DNA of 64,000 bases from an uncultured Enterobacterales bacterium (GCA_946478305.1 CAMLBO010000006.1:1-64000), one strand, 5' to 3'; counted from the stretch's first letter, positions 24,444 through 35,651 are shown. Notes: generated from the letters alone by a model not told the origin. A program made the numbers and translations.

Positions 24444-25006
24444 ATTGACAGCCCTTTGGCGTCCTCCAGCTTGCCCTGCGCCAGCAGAATCAGGTCACAT
24501 AATTCTCGTACTGCGCCTCGTCCGCCGGAAATGCGGGTCACATAATGTGCTTTAGGCAACAGTATCGGATGTGCGTCATGCACCGCAACCGACAGGCCAA
24601 CTTCAGCCATAACTGGCCAGTCAATCAGGTCATCACCGATGTAGGCGACCTGACTGGCATCTAAAGACAGTGTATCTAACAGTTCGTGGAAGGCCAAAAG
24701 CTTATCCGATTGCCCCTGGTACAAATGGCGAATTCCCAGCGTATTGGCACGGTCTTCAAGCAGCTTGGCGCGCCTGCCGGTAATAATGGCGACCTCAATA
24801 TCGGAGGTCAGGAGGCAGCGGATGCCGTAGCCGTCACGCACATTGAAGCTTTTTAGCTCCTCGCCTTGATTTCCCATGTAAATTAGGCCATCAGACATGA
24901 CGCCATCTACGTCACAAATCAGCAGACGGATAGCCTTCGCCCGTTCCAGTACCCGTGCACTGACCGGACCATAGCAGGTATCCACCGTAGCTGCGCTATT
25001 ACTCAT
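24440..25006 (-). CDS. kdsC: KdsC, Kdo-8-phosphate phosphatase
   Basis: HAD-family phosphatase that releases Kdo from Kdo-8-phosphate for LPS inner core synthesis. 188 residues. HAD motif I is LLICDVDGVMSDG (nucleophile Asp, then acid Asp), motif II is in AIITGRRAKLLEDR, and motif III/IV is AYIGDDLIDWPVM. Tetrameric C1-type HAD without a cap domain, consistent with the length. Lies 16 bp after kdsD and overlaps lptC. Confidence 0.96.
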   Translation of the reverse strand: MSNSAATVDTCYGPVSARVLERAKAIRLLICDVDGVMSDGLIYMGNQGEELKSFNVRDGYGIRCLLTSDIEVAIITGRRAKLLEDRANTLGIRHLYQGQSDKLLAFHELLDTLSLDASQVAYIGDDLIDWPVMAEVGLSVAVHDAHPILLPKAHYVTRISGGRGAVRELCDLILLAQGKLEDAKGLSI

Positions 25007-25022
25007 TCAGGACATTCCTCAA

Positions 25023-26009
25023 TTAAACTACGCCAGCGCGCAGCATGTCGTGCATATGTACCACACCCAACAACTGGTCGCCATCGGCAACCATGACGCA
25101 GGTGATATGGCGTTCCTGCATCAGATTCAGGGCATCAACGGCCAGCAGTGTCGGACGAACGCGTATCCCACCGGTGGTCATGACATCAGCGATCGACGCT
25201 TCGTTAATATTGACGCCCATATCAAAGATGCGGCGTAAATCACCATCGGTAAAGATGCCTTCGATCTTCATCAGGTCATTGCAGATTACCGTCATACCCA
25301 TGTTTTTACGGGTGATCTCAAGCAAGGCATCGCGAAGGGATGCGTCCCGACTGACGTGCGGGATTTCAGCACCGGTATGCATGATATCGCTGACCCGCAG
25401 CAGAAGCTTGCGACCCAGTGCTCCACCCGGGTGCGACAGGGCAAAGTCTTCGGCTGTAAAGCCGCGCGCCTGCAAAAGTGCCACGGCCAGCGCGTCACCC
25501 ATCACCATCACTGCGGTGGTACTGGTGGTTGGTGCCAGTCCGAGTGGGCAGGCTTCCTGAGGAACGCGTACACAAATATGCACGTCGGCCGCTTTCCCCA
25601 TCGAACTTTCCGGGTTGGCCGTCAGGCAAATCATGGTAATTGCCAGACGCTTTAATACCGGGATTAGCGCCAGAATCTCGTGTGATTCACCGGAGTTGGA
25701 AATAAGGATCACGATATCCTGTTTGGACACCATCCCCAGATCACCATGGCTGGCTTCACCCGGATGAACGAAGAAGGCTGGGGTGCCGGTACTGGCAAAG
25801 GTCGCTGCCATTTTGCGGCCAACATGGCCTGACTTTCCCATGCCCATCACCACTATTTTACCGACGCAGGCGAACATCTTTTCACATGCGCGGGTAAAAT
25901 CGTCGTTAATGTACTGGTCGAGTTGATCCAGTCCTTCACGTTCGGTTTTCAGTACGGCTTTTCCTGCAGACTGGAAATCAAATCTTCCTTCTGGCTCGAA
26001 ATTTCCCAT
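25023..26009 (-). CDS. kdsD: KdsD, arabinose-5-phosphate isomerase
   Basis: Interconverts ribulose-5-phosphate and arabinose-5-phosphate, the first step to Kdo. 328 residues. The SIS domain (about 45-180) carries MGKSGHVGRKMAATFASTGT and ISNSGESHEILALIPVLKRL. His of HPGEASHGDLGM is part of the active site. Two CBS domains occupy the C-terminal third (HVSRDASLRDALLEITRKNM and VRPTLLAVDALNLMQERHIT). Order yrbG-kdsD-kdsC-lptC as in E. coli. Confidence 0.96.
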   Translation of the reverse strand: MGNFEPEGRFDFQSAGKAVLKTEREGLDQLDQYINDDFTRACEKMFACVGKIVVMGMGKSGHVGRKMAATFASTGTPAFFVHPGEASHGDLGMVSKQDIVILISNSGESHEILALIPVLKRLAITMICLTANPESSMGKAADVHICVRVPQEACPLGLAPTTSTTAVMVMGDALAVALLQARGFTAEDFALSHPGGALGRKLLLRVSDIMHTGAEIPHVSRDASLRDALLEITRKNMGMTVICNDLMKIEGIFTDGDLRRIFDMGVNINEASIADVMTTGGIRVRPTLLAVDALNLMQERHITCVMVADGDQLLGVVHMHDMLRAGVV

Positions 26010-26027
26010 GATCTCTTCCTGATGGGT

Positions 26028-27005
26028 TTAAAACTCAACGCTGCCGGGTACAAAGTACAGCAGCGCCAGATAAGCGATGAAACCACATAATAACAGGGCG
26101 CCGGCCAGATGGCCGATGCGGTGTTTACGCATCAGACATAGCCCGGTGAGCACGACGCTGACGGCGAGCATGACCCAGTAGTCCCGGTGAAAGGCTTCCG
26201 GGCTGAACGTTCCTGGCGCAACCAGTGCCGGCAGACCCAGCACCAGACAAGTGTTAAAAATATTGGCACCAATAATATTGCCCAGTGCAATATCATCCTC
26301 TCCTTTTACCGCACCGGCGATAAACGTCGCCATTTCCGGCAGGCTGGTACCGATAGCCACTACCGTTAAGCCAATAATCAGTTCACTAACGCCAAAATAG
26401 CGGGCGATGACTGTGGTATTGTCGACGATCATACTCGATGCCAGCGGCATGATAATGAACGCCAGCGCTAGCCAAAGGAAAGCGACGGTGTTGCTGCTGT
26501 CCTGCGGGAGTTCTGCCATCTGTTCGTAGGTCAGCGTATCTAACCCCTGCTTTTCCGCCGCGCGGGCAATTTTAATCATCAATATGACGAAAATCGCGGC
26601 GCTGGCCAGCAGCAGGACACCATCGAGACGGCTCAGCTCGCCATCCCGGAGCAAAAAACCGCATAACGCGGTGACCAGCAACAATAAAGGGAGTTCTCGC
26701 CGCAGGATATCAGAACCGACGGAAAGTGGATGAATCAGGGCCGCGCCGCCCAAAATCAGAAGAATATTAATGATATTCGAACCAATCGCATTTCCGACGG
26801 CCAAATCCATCTGATCGTTGATGGCAGCGGTGGTAGACACCACCAGTTCCGGCAGGGAAATGCCGACGCCCACGACAGTCATGCCGATAATGAGCGGAGG
26901 GATCCCCATTGAGCGGGCAAGAACAGCTGCTCCGTACACTAGTCGATCGGCGGCATAAACTAAGAGTAATAAGCCGACAACCATGAGTACGATAGCGAGA
27001 AGCAT
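26028..27005 (-). CDS. yrbG: YrbG, CaCA-family sodium/calcium antiporter
   Basis: Inner-membrane exchanger with 10 predicted helices. Two inverted alpha-repeats contain the signature acidic residues: GVGISLPELVVSTTAA with GNAIGSNIINILLIL, and AIGTSLPEMATFIAGA with GNIIGANIFNTCLVLG. Start ATG 27005 gives 325 residues, the E. coli length, with AAAGGA upstream; a frame extension to 27089 would put an odd 28-residue tail before the first helix. First gene of the minus-strand yrbG-kds-lpt-rpoN series. The physiological ion is not settled. Confidence 0.92.
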   Translation of the reverse strand: MLLAIVLMVVGLLLLVYAADRLVYGAAVLARSMGIPPLIIGMTVVGVGISLPELVVSTTAAINDQMDLAVGNAIGSNIINILLILGGAALIHPLSVGSDILRRELPLLLLVTALCGFLLRDGELSRLDGVLLLASAAIFVILMIKIARAAEKQGLDTLTYEQMAELPQDSSNTVAFLWLALAFIIMPLASSMIVDNTTVIARYFGVSELIIGLTVVAIGTSLPEMATFIAGAVKGEDDIALGNIIGANIFNTCLVLGLPALVAPGTFSPEAFHRDYWVMLAVSVVLTGLCLMRKHRIGHLAGALLLCGFIAYLALLYFVPGSVEF

Positions 27006-27324
27006 GAAAAATCCTTTAATTAGGTATAATGCGAGGTTCGTTGCCTGAACAACCGACCAAAAGGTCGTTAAAAAGAACATGGGCTGCAATGTGGCTGCAT
27101 TGTGTCCTAAAACAGGCAGCCAAAGCTGCTGTATGTTAGACGAATCCTGCGTTTCTTTTAATACTGTTGTTCATTGATTTTGACCATCTGTGGCAGAAAA
27201 GTAAAACAATGGCAATTTTGGTGACGTAAACGCGGTAAGTTTTTGTAAAAATACCAGAGTTACGCGTCGATGCTCCTAACATCAGGGGTATCGTAAGCTG
27301 AAACAATCCGAAGGGATAAACTGA
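27006..27324. other. divergent promoter region between yrbG and mlaF
   Basis: 319 bp without a gene. Toward yrbG, CATTAT/TATACC around 27020-27030 with TTGTTC about 16-18 bp upstream (minus strand) is a candidate promoter. A palindrome GACC-AAAA-GGTC sits at 27055-27066. Toward mlaF the sequence is AT-rich (27150-27270), with no two-box promoter I would commit to. The mlaF ribosome site is AAGGGA. Confidence 0.4.
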
Positions 27325-28128
27325 ATGAGTCAGAGCCAATCGAATCTGGTTGAGATCAAAGGCATGAGTTTCACGCGCGGCGATCGTCCCATTTTCGAAG
27401 AGATAAATATGACGGTGCCACGTGGCAAAGTCACCGCCATCATGGGGCCATCCGGGATCGGTAAAACGACTCTGCTGCGCCTTATCGGCGGTCAGTTAGC
27501 ACCGGACAGCGGTGAGATCTGGTTTGATGGGGAAAATATCCCTGCCTTATCGCGACGTAAGTTGTACGAGTCGCGTAAGAAAATGAGCATGTTGTTTCAG
27601 TCCGGTGCATTGTTTACTGACCTGAATGTGTTCGAGAATGTTGCCTTTCCGCTGCGTGAACATAGCAAATTGCCGGAAGCGCTGTTGCACAGTACGGTGA
27701 CCATGAAGCTGGAAGCGGTTGGTTTGCGTGGTGCCGGTGAACTGATGCCCGCAGAGCTTTCAGGTGGGATGGCGCGTCGCGTCGCATTGGCACGTGCGAT
27801 TGCCCTTGATCCTGAACTGATCATGTTTGATGAGCCTTTTGTCGGGCAGGATCCAATCACGATGGGCGTTTTAGTTAAGCTGATTGATGAGCTAAACCAT
27901 GCGCTGGGTGTTACCTGTATCGTGGTCTCACATGATGTTCCTGAAGTTCTGAGTATCGCTGACTATGCTTATATTGTGGCGGCTCAGCATGTTATTGCTG
28001 AAGGTACGCCTGAGGCGCTGCAAAATAATCCTGATCCCCGTGTTCGCCAGTTTCTCGACGGTATCGCCGATGGACCGGTGCCTTTCCGCTTCCCGGCTGG
28101 TGATTACAAAGCCGAGCTGCTTGGATGA
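27325..28128 (+). CDS. mlaF: MlaF, ATPase of the phospholipid transporter MlaFEDB
   Basis: ABC ATPase of the maintenance-of-lipid-asymmetry system, moving phospholipid between inner membrane and the periplasmic carrier MlaC. 267 residues. Walker A GPSGIGKT, signature LSGGMARRVALARA, Walker B LIMFDEPFVGQD, switch VVSHDVPEVL. The C-terminal extension (FRFPAGDYKAELLG) that clasps the partner subunit in E. coli MlaF is present. AAGGGA precedes ATG. First gene of mlaFEDCB. Confidence 0.96.
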   Translation: MSQSQSNLVEIKGMSFTRGDRPIFEEINMTVPRGKVTAIMGPSGIGKTTLLRLIGGQLAPDSGEIWFDGENIPALSRRKLYESRKKMSMLFQSGALFTDLNVFENVAFPLREHSKLPEALLHSTVTMKLEAVGLRGAGELMPAELSGGMARRVALARAIALDPELIMFDEPFVGQDPITMGVLVKLIDELNHALGVTCIVVSHDVPEVLSIADYAYIVAAQHVIAEGTPEALQNNPDPRVRQFLDGIADGPVPFRFPAGDYKAELLG

Positions 28129-28143
28129 TGGAGTTGTATATCA

Positions 28144-28926
28144 ATGTTAATTAAGGCATTAGCCTCTACAGGCCGCCGCGGGATCCAAACCTGTACTTCG
28201 TTTGGTCGCGCCGGACTGATGTTATTCCGGGCACTGGTGGGCAAGCCTCAGTTTGCCAAGCAGTGGCCGCTGCTGCTGAAACAGCTTTACAGCGTCGGGG
28301 TACTTTCGCTGCTGATTATTCTGGTCTCAGGACTTTTTATCGGCATGGTACTCGGGTTGCAGGGTTATATCATTCTGACAACTTACAGTGCAGAAGCCAG
28401 CCTGGGCATGATGGTGGCACTCTCGCTGTTGCGTGAACTGGGGCCGGTGGTTACCGCGCTGCTTTTCGCGGGGCGCGCCGGTTCTGCGCTCACGGCCGAG
28501 ATTGGGCTGATGAAAGCGACCGAGCAGATCTCCAGTCTGGAGATGATGGCAATCGACCCGCTGCGCCGTGTCGTCGCGCCACGTTTCTGGGCTGGGGTTA
28601 TCTCCATGCCGTTACTGACGGCAATTTTTGTGGCTGTGGGTATCTGGGGGGGAGCACTGGTTGGGGTGGACTGGAAAGGGATCGACAGTGGATTCTTCTG
28701 GTCAGCCATGCAAAGTGCGGTAGAGTGGCGCCATGACCTGCTTAACTGCCTGATTAAAAGTATCGTTTTTGCCATTACCGTGACATGGATTGCTCTGTTT
28801 AACGGCTATGACGCGATCCCAACTTCTGAAGGGATCAGCCGGGCAACGACCCGTACCGTGGTGCATTCGTCTCTGGCGGTGCTGGGATTAGATTTTGTGC
28901 TGACAGCACTGATGTTTGGGAATTAA
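28144..28926 (+). CDS. mlaE: MlaE, permease subunit
   Basis: Integral membrane subunit (MlaE/TrbD permease family), 260 residues exactly as E. coli. An N-terminal interfacial helix is followed by five membrane helices. Conserved cytoplasmic coupling region [20 protein letters not shown] and [20 protein letters not shown]. Near identity to E. coli in the C-terminal [20 protein letters not shown]. Starts 15 bp after mlaF and is followed by mlaD after 3 bp. Confidence 0.96.
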   Translation: MLIKALASTGRRGIQTCTSFGRAGLMLFRALVGKPQFAKQWPLLLKQLYSVGVLSLLIILVSGLFIGMVLGLQGYIILTTYSAEASLGMMVALSLLRELGPVVTALLFAGRAGSALTAEIGLMKATEQISSLEMMAIDPLRRVVAPRFWAGVISMPLLTAIFVAVGIWGGALVGVDWKGIDSGFFWSAMQSAVEWRHDLLNCLIKSIVFAITVTWIALFNGYDAIPTSEGISRATTRTVVHSSLAVLGLDFVLTALMFGN

Positions 28927-28929
28927 TCA

Positions 28930-29484
28930 ATGCAAACTAAAAAAAGTGAAATCTGGGTTGGCGCATTTTTAATCATTGCCCTGTGTGCCGTATTATTTCT
29001 ATGCCTTAAAGTCGCGGATATCCGTTCAATCGGTTCTGAGCCGACTTACCGTATTTCTGCCACTTTCGATAATATCGGCGGTCTGAAAGCGGGATCGCCG
29101 GTTAAAGTCGGCGGTGTTGTCGTGGGGCGCGTGAGTGCTATCACGCTGGATAAAAATTACTCGCCAAAAGTGGAGATGGATATTGAGCAAAAATATAACC
29201 AGATCCCAAGTACCAGTACGCTGGCAATTCGTACTTCCGGCCTGTTAGGCGAACAGTTCCTGGCGTTGAATATCGGTTTTGAAGACCCGGATATGGGAAC
29301 GACTATCCTTAAAGATGGCGGTTCGATTCAGGACACGAAATCTGCGCTGGTTCTGGAAGACCTGATTGGTCAGTTCCTGTATAAAAGCGGCGGCGATAAA
29401 GATAAAACGGAAGCTAATGCGGGCGATGCTCAGGCGGCCCCGGATGCAGCGGTAGCGCCACAGCCCGCGGCAACCAGTCATTAA
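28930..29484 (+). CDS. mlaD: MlaD, MCE-domain periplasmic ring protein
   Basis: Anchored MCE protein forming the hexameric ring through which phospholipids pass. 184 residues: one N-terminal membrane helix (about 8-27), then a single MCE domain ([20 protein letters not shown] to [14 protein letters not shown]). A C-terminal helix ([15 protein letters not shown]) and an Ala/Pro-rich tail ([18 protein letters not shown]) follow. Between mlaE and mlaC. Confidence 0.96.
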   Translation: MQTKKSEIWVGAFLIIALCAVLFLCLKVADIRSIGSEPTYRISATFDNIGGLKAGSPVKVGGVVVGRVSAITLDKNYSPKVEMDIEQKYNQIPSTSTLAIRTSGLLGEQFLALNIGFEDPDMGTTILKDGGSIQDTKSALVLEDLIGQFLYKSGGDKDKTEANAGDAQAAPDAAVAPQPAATSH

Positions 29485-29522
29485 GCACTTTTCACGAGCA
29501 GAGTTTAAAAGAGGAATATTGC

Positions 29523-30155
29523 ATGTTTAAACGTATCATTTTAGCCACCCTGCTGGTGGTCATGGCCCCGCTGGCGCATGCGGCGGTAGACAAGACTAAT
29601 CCATACAGCATGATGAATGAAGCGGCCAAGAACACCTTTACCCGTCTGAAAACAGAGCAGCCAAAAATCAAGCAGGACCCGAACTACCTGCGTGTGATCG
29701 TGCGTGAAGAGCTGCTGCCATTTGTGCAAATCAAATATGCAGGGGCGCTGGTTCTGGGTCGTTACTATAAAGATGCCACCCCAGCACAGCGTGAAGCTTA
29801 CTTCCAGGCTTTCGGCGAATACCTGCAACAAGCTTATGGCCAGGCACTGGCACTGTATAACAACCAGACCTATAACGTGCAACCTGAGCAACCGTATGCG
29901 AATCAGGACATTATTGCCATTCGCGTCACCATCATTGATCCGAATGGCCGTCCGCCGGTTCGTCTTGATTTCCAATGGCGTAAAAACTCTAAAACCGGTG
30001 ATTGGCAGGCTTATGACATGATCGCCGAAGGCGTGAGCATGATCTCTACCAAGCAAAACGAATGGGCAGATATTTTGCGTCAAAAAGGCATTGATGGTCT
30101 GACTGCGCGTCTGAAGCAAGCGGCAGCACAGCCAATCACTTTGGATCAAAAATAA
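29523..30155 (+). CDS. mlaC: MlaC, periplasmic phospholipid carrier
   Basis: Soluble shuttle that carries phospholipid between MlaA-porin at the outer membrane and MlaD. 210 residues, signal peptide cut after HAA ([20 protein letters not shown]). Family segments: [49 protein letters not shown]-like [20 protein letters not shown] and [20 protein letters not shown]. Stop overlaps the mlaB start (TAATG). Confidence 0.96.
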   Translation: MFKRIILATLLVVMAPLAHAAVDKTNPYSMMNEAAKNTFTRLKTEQPKIKQDPNYLRVIVREELLPFVQIKYAGALVLGRYYKDATPAQREAYFQAFGEYLQQAYGQALALYNNQTYNVQPEQPYANQDIIAIRVTIIDPNGRPPVRLDFQWRKNSKTGDWQAYDMIAEGVSMISTKQNEWADILRQKGIDGLTARLKQAAAQPITLDQK

Positions 30156-30448
30156 TGAATGGCGCACTGAGCTGGGAGCATCAGCCTCCGCGCCTGATTT
30201 TGCGCGGCGAGCTGGATCGCGAAACGTTGCTGCCATTGTGGAATCAGCGTCGTACGCTGATGAACCAGATCACTGTGATTGACGTTGGCGGGCTTGAGCG
30301 TGTGGACTCCGCAGGGCTTGCGATGCTGGTTCATCTGCGTGCCCAGGTGGAGCAATACGGTGGTACGCTGGCTCTCACCGGGATCACCGATCGTTTAAGT
30401 ACGCTTATCGCCCTCTACAATTTGCAGGATATTATCCCTGTTAATTGA
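30155..30448 (+). CDS. mlaB: MlaB, STAS-domain subunit
   Basis: Cytoplasmic STAS protein that binds MlaF and is needed for assembly and activity of the transporter. 97 residues. The hallmark helix start is VDSAGLAMLVHLRAQVEQYG, with ITVIDVGGLERVDSAG before it. Translationally coupled to mlaC. A terminator follows at 30534, and ibaG is therefore partly separated from the mla operon. Confidence 0.95.
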   Translation: MNGALSWEHQPPRLILRGELDRETLLPLWNQRRTLMNQITVIDVGGLERVDSAGLAMLVHLRAQVEQYGGTLALTGITDRLSTLIALYNLQDIIPVN

Positions 30449-30533
30449 AAGTGTGTCGGACGGCGAGACAAATAAGCCAGTAGTAACCACAAGTTAGCGG
30501 CAAGTTTGTGCGACAGCCGCTGCAAGACAGACC

Positions 30534-30569
30534 AAGCCCCTGTGCAAAACTCTCGCACCGGGGCTTTTT
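30534..30569 (+). terminator. terminator after mlaB
   Basis: AAGCCCC-T-GTGC pairs with GCAC-C-GGGGCTT (30534-30545 with 30555-30566), giving an 11-bp stem with one internal mismatch, followed by TTT. The rest of 30449-30641 shows no gene. Confidence 0.85.
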
Positions 30570-30641
30570 CGTGGTTTAAGAGTTGGCCGGATCTCTATAA
30601 GATGTTCGGCTGTTATGATCTCTTCAGAAGAATCGATTCCT

Positions 30642-30896
30642 ATGGAAACTAGCGAAATTAAAGACGTGCTGATGAACGCATTGGCATTAGATGAAGCCCA
30701 CGTCACGGGTGACGGCAGCCACTTTCAGGCCATCGTAGTGGGCGCATTATTCGACGGCATGAGCCGTGTGAAGAAACAACAAACGGTGTATGCCCCGTTG
30801 ATGGAATACATCGCAGACAATCGCATTCATGCACTCTCTATCAAGGCTTATACCCCAGAAGAGTGGCAGCGTGACCGTAAACTGAACGGTTTTTAA
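30642..30896 (+). CDS. ibaG: IbaG (YrbA), BolA-family protein
   Basis: BolA-like protein that with monothiol glutaredoxin binds a 2Fe-2S cluster and is linked to acid stress. ATG 30642 ([12 protein letters not shown]) gives 84 residues as in E. coli. The conserved core is [20 protein letters not shown] and [20 protein letters not shown], with the ligand His in [14 protein letters not shown]. An earlier in-frame ATG at 30615 is not supported by the family. Precedes murA, as usual. Confidence 0.94.
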   Translation: METSEIKDVLMNALALDEAHVTGDGSHFQAIVVGALFDGMSRVKKQQTVYAPLMEYIADNRIHALSIKAYTPEEWQRDRKLNGF

Positions 30897-30927
30897 AGCG
30901 GCAGGTTAACCTGCCGGCCATGCATAA

Positions 30928-32223
<1,296 letters not shown>

Positions 32224-32241
32224 TCTCCTTTAAATGAAAAA

Positions 32242-32271
32242 GCCGGAAGGGGTAACCTTTCCGGCTTTTTT
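32242..32271 (+). terminator. terminator between murA and degS
   Basis: GCCGGAAGG (32242-32250) pairs with CCTTTCCGGC (32256-32265) with a G-T pair, preceded by five A and followed by six T. It can act in both directions for the converging murA and degS. Confidence 0.88.
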
Positions 32272-32294
32272 ACGTGCTGAGTAATGCTATTCAA

Positions 32295-33362
32295 TCAATG
32301 TGACGGATATTCCTGAATGGTGACCTGCAGGGTGAGCTTCTTACCGTTACGCATGATCTCCACCGGGATAACTGTACCCGGACGTATTTCAGCCACCTGA
32401 TCCATTGTTTCAATGGCGGATATCGCCGGCTTGCCATTCACGCTGACAATCACATCGGTCACGACCATGCCGGCATTAGCGGCCGGGCCATTTGGCGTCA
32501 CTTCATTAACAATGATGCCCTGCATTCTATCCAGACTGGTCGTCGGGCCGTGCAGCGGTGACACTTCGCGCCCACCAATACCAATATAACCACGGATCAC
32601 CCGGCCATCACGGATCAGCTTGCCCATGACTTTGGTGGCGAGTGCGGTGGGAATGGCAAATCCAATGCCTTCCGGCGTTGCGCCATCGTTACTTTGGTCA
32701 AAGGAGAGGGTATTAATGCCAACCAGCTCTCCGAGACTGTTAACCAACGCGCCACCGGAGTTGCCCTGATTGATCGAGGCATCCGTTTGCAGGAAATTCT
32801 GGCGACCGGAAGGACTCAGGCCGATACGGCCGGTGGCGCTGATGATGCCTTGTGTCACGGTCTGACCAAGGTTGTAAGGGTTGCCAATGGCCATCACCAG
32901 ATCGCCGACATGGGGTACACGCTTGTCGTTAATCGGAATGACCGGCAGATTACCGGCGTCAATTTTCAAAACGGCCAGGTCCGTCAGGCTGTCTGAACCG
33001 ACCAGCAGTGCTTCAAAGACCCGCCCGTCTTGCAATGCGACAATCACCTGATCAGCATTGTTGATCACGTGTTTGTTGGTAAGAATGTAGCCTTTATCAT
33101 TCATGATAACGCCAGAACCCAGGGTGCGGATCTGTAATTCGCTTTGCGAATTGGCGCCCATGTTGCGGTTGTAGACGTTGACGACGGCAGGAGCAGCATG
33201 GCGTACGCCTTCGTTAAAGCTGACTGGCTGTTCATTGTTCTCACTGAAGCGGTGTTCGAACAAAGGCTGAGCAATATTTTTGCGCAGCATAGGTACTGCT
33301 GCCAGCAAAATACCGGCGACAATCAGTCCAATAACGGCAGAGCGCAATAACTTAACAAACAT
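32295..33362 (-). CDS. degS: DegS, inner-membrane serine protease of the sigma-E response
   Basis: Site-1 protease that cleaves RseA when its PDZ domain binds C-termini of misfolded porins. Start ATG 33362 gives 355 residues as in E. coli; a longer frame to 33425 is rejected. One N-terminal membrane anchor (about 5-25), then a trypsin-like domain with His98 (LTNKHVIN), Asp128 (SLTDLAVLK) and Ser202 (NQGNSGGALV). A single PDZ domain (about 260-355) follows. Adjacent to degQ, likely from gene duplication. Confidence 0.95.
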   Translation of the reverse strand: MFVKLLRSAVIGLIVAGILLAAVPMLRKNIAQPLFEHRFSENNEQPVSFNEGVRHAAPAVVNVYNRNMGANSQSELQIRTLGSGVIMNDKGYILTNKHVINNADQVIVALQDGRVFEALLVGSDSLTDLAVLKIDAGNLPVIPINDKRVPHVGDLVMAIGNPYNLGQTVTQGIISATGRIGLSPSGRQNFLQTDASINQGNSGGALVNSLGELVGINTLSFDQSNDGATPEGIGFAIPTALATKVMGKLIRDGRVIRGYIGIGGREVSPLHGPTTSLDRMQGIIVNEVTPNGPAANAGMVVTDVIVSVNGKPAISAIETMDQVAEIRPGTVIPVEIMRNGKKLTLQVTIQEYPSH

Positions 33363-33469
33363 AAGTATCTGGAATAGTGGATGGAATATTTCGGAAGGAT
33401 AGCATGACTTGATCGGACGCAGCACGGGCTACGTCCGATTTTCAGAGCTTTACGGCATTAACCGCAGTT

Positions 33470-34837
33470 TTAGGGCATCAGCAAATAGATATTTTGACCT
33501 TTACGCTGAACGCTCAGGGCGATCAGGTCAGGTTTGGTTTCGAGGATCTTACGGAAGGCGGCCAGATTGTCGATTGCCTCACGGTTGACGCCGATGATCA
33601 CATCGTCTTTCTGCAAGCCAACCTGGTCGGCAGGAGAGCCTTTTTTCACGTCATCAACGCGGATACCTTTGCCGGTTTTCGGGTCGAGATCGCTCAACGT
33701 TACACCCTGCAACGCCGGGTTAATCTTGTCGATACTGGTTTCTACCGTTGGGCTTTTATCCAGTATGACATTCACGGTCATTGGTTTGCCTTCGCGTAAT
33801 AAACCAATTTGCATGGTTACACCCGGGCCCGCGGTGCCCACTTTGGCGCGCAATTCAGCGAAACTGCTCAATGGTTTACCCTGCAACGTCACCAGAATAT
33901 CTCCTGACTTGATACCTGCTTTCGAGGCGGCAGAATTTGGCAGAACTTCGTTAACAAAAGCGCCGCGCTGGCTATCCAGCTTGAAGGCTTTAGCCAGTTC
34001 TGGCGTCATCTCCGTGCCACGAATACCCAGCAAACCTCGTTTGATTTCGCCATATTTTATCAACTGTTCGCTCAGGTTTTTCGCCATGTTTACCGGAATA
34101 GCAAAGCCAATTCCGATGCTGCCGCCCTGAGACGACAGAATGGCAGTGTTGATGCCAATCAGTTCACCTTTCAGATTCAGCAGCGCACCACCGGAGTTAC
34201 CTCGGTTAATCGAGGCATCGGTCTGAATAAAGTTTTCCAGCCCTTCAAGGTTAAGGCCGCTGCGTCCGAGAGCTGAAATAATACCTGAGGTTGCAGTTTG
34301 CCCGAGGCCGAATGGGTTACCTACCGCGACTGCAAAATCACCCACCCGCAGGGTATCGGAATCCGCCATCGCAATTTGCGTGAGGTTTTTGCCGTCAATA
34401 ATCTGGATGAGGGCGATATCAGACTGATCGTCTTTACCAATCAGTTTGGCTGAGTACTCACGGCCATCGTTGATTTGTACGGTGATTTTGTCGGCATTAT
34501 TCACGACATGATTGTTAGTCAGCACATAGCCTTTAGCTGCATCTATGATTACACCCGACCCTAAACCCTCAAAAGCCTGCCCGCCTTCGTCTTCAGAAGG
34601 GGCTTGGGGGCCGAAGAAGAATTTAAATTCAGGCGGTACGTCGCTGCTGGGGGGTTGTGTACCAGTAACCTGCACGCTGACTACCGCGGGCAGCACTTTC
34701 TCCAGCATAGGAGCCAAGCTTGGCAGCGGCTGGCCTTCGACGGCAACAGGGATACCTGCATTCGCCATAGGAACAGAAGCAAAGGTTAATCCGAGACTAA
34801 TAGCTAATGCACTGAGTAAAAAAGACTTTTTCTTCAT
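33470..34837 (-). CDS. degQ: DegQ, periplasmic serine endoprotease
   Basis: HtrA-family protease/chaperone acting on unfolded envelope proteins. 455 residues like E. coli DegQ. Signal peptide cut after ANA (about 27). Catalytic His110 (LTNNHVVNN), Asp140 (QSDIALIQI) and Ser215 (NRGNSGGALL). Two PDZ domains follow, with GLLGIRGTEM and the C-terminal PDZ2. DegQ rather than DegP is favoured by the short Q-linker (PPSSDVPPEFKFFFGP) and by the tandem with degS. Confidence 0.93.
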   Translation of the reverse strand: MKKKSFLLSALAISLGLTFASVPMANAGIPVAVEGQPLPSLAPMLEKVLPAVVSVQVTGTQPPSSDVPPEFKFFFGPQAPSEDEGGQAFEGLGSGVIIDAAKGYVLTNNHVVNNADKITVQINDGREYSAKLIGKDDQSDIALIQIIDGKNLTQIAMADSDTLRVGDFAVAVGNPFGLGQTATSGIISALGRSGLNLEGLENFIQTDASINRGNSGGALLNLKGELIGINTAILSSQGGSIGIGFAIPVNMAKNLSEQLIKYGEIKRGLLGIRGTEMTPELAKAFKLDSQRGAFVNEVLPNSAASKAGIKSGDILVTLQGKPLSSFAELRAKVGTAGPGVTMQIGLLREGKPMTVNVILDKSPTVETSIDKINPALQGVTLSDLDPKTGKGIRVDDVKKGSPADQVGLQKDDVIIGVNREAIDNLAAFRKILETKPDLIALSVQRKGQNIYLLMP

Positions 34838-34946
34838 CAGGATAACACTCTCGCTGTCTGTTATGGACTATGAACGATAGTCTGAGTTGGGCATTTAGGA
34901 AGCGTCATTCTTGGAGGTGCAGCGTCGGCATAACCGTCGCGCAGTC

Positions 34947-34984
34947 GGAATACCCGTAACAATGAGCATCGTCACGGGTATTCC
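34947..34984 (-). terminator. hairpin after zapG
   Basis: Perfect 11-bp stem GGAATACCCGT (34947-34957) / ACGGGTATTCC (34974-34984), loop of 16 nt, 6 bp after the zapG stop on the minus strand. No clear U-tract, so it may be a Rho-dependent or stabilising end. Confidence 0.5.
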
Positions 34985-34990
34985 CAGGGT

Positions 34991-35392
34991 TTATTTACGC
35001 CCCGTACGCTGACCACGCAGCAGGCCTGACGCGCCGTCTGAATAGTCGCGAGGCATTTCGACCGGTGCCTGATCGTTGTCAGCTTCAGAGCCCGTCAAAC
35101 GATAGTTGAATGGGTTATCCTGTGCTGGCATATCGGGCAGCAGGTTGTTGGAGCTTTTCGCCATATGCTGATACAGCTGGCGGTAGTCTGTTGCCATGTT
35201 GTCCAGCAGCTCTGCGCTGCGCGCAAAGTGTCCCGTCAATTCCTGACGGTATTCATCCAGTTCAGCTTTGCTTCTGTCCAGCTCGTTTTGCATCACTTGC
35301 TGATCGCGTAATTTACGATTGCCAAAGCGCATCCCTACCGCACCAACGGCGATACCGACCACTAATCCAATGAGTGCATACTCCCAGGTCAT
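34991..35392 (-). CDS. zapG: ZapG (YhcB), cell division/envelope protein
   Basis: Inner-membrane DUF1043 protein that links Z-ring, peptidoglycan synthesis and rod complex in E. coli. ATG 35392 gives 133 residues (E. coli 132). One N-terminal membrane helix (MTWEYALIGLVVGIAVGAVG), then a coiled coil (about 30-80, RDQQVMQNELDRSKAELDEY) and a disordered C-terminal tail ending SGLLRGQRTGRK. Divergent from zapE with 259 bp between, and followed by degQ. Confidence 0.93.
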   Translation of the reverse strand: MTWEYALIGLVVGIAVGAVGMRFGNRKLRDQQVMQNELDRSKAELDEYRQELTGHFARSAELLDNMATDYRQLYQHMAKSSNNLLPDMPAQDNPFNYRLTGSEADNDQAPVEMPRDYSDGASGLLRGQRTGRK

Positions 35393-35651
35393 AATGACTC
35401 CTATTTTGACTTCGTTTTTCCGCAGGGCTTTTTCATGCAATGGTTTTAACGTAAATTCTACATACGTTTGCCACCTGTATCAGTCCACTATAACCGTTTA
35501 CCTTGCCCGAGTGGAATCCTGTGCTGACATTCGCATCAGCAAAGCGATTTATTCACGCGCAGACCGGCGTTAAAAGCGGCGAACTGGTGCTAAATCTGCG
35601 GGTAACCGCCGTGAAATACTGAAAAATATTTTCTCAGGGACGTTGATTGAC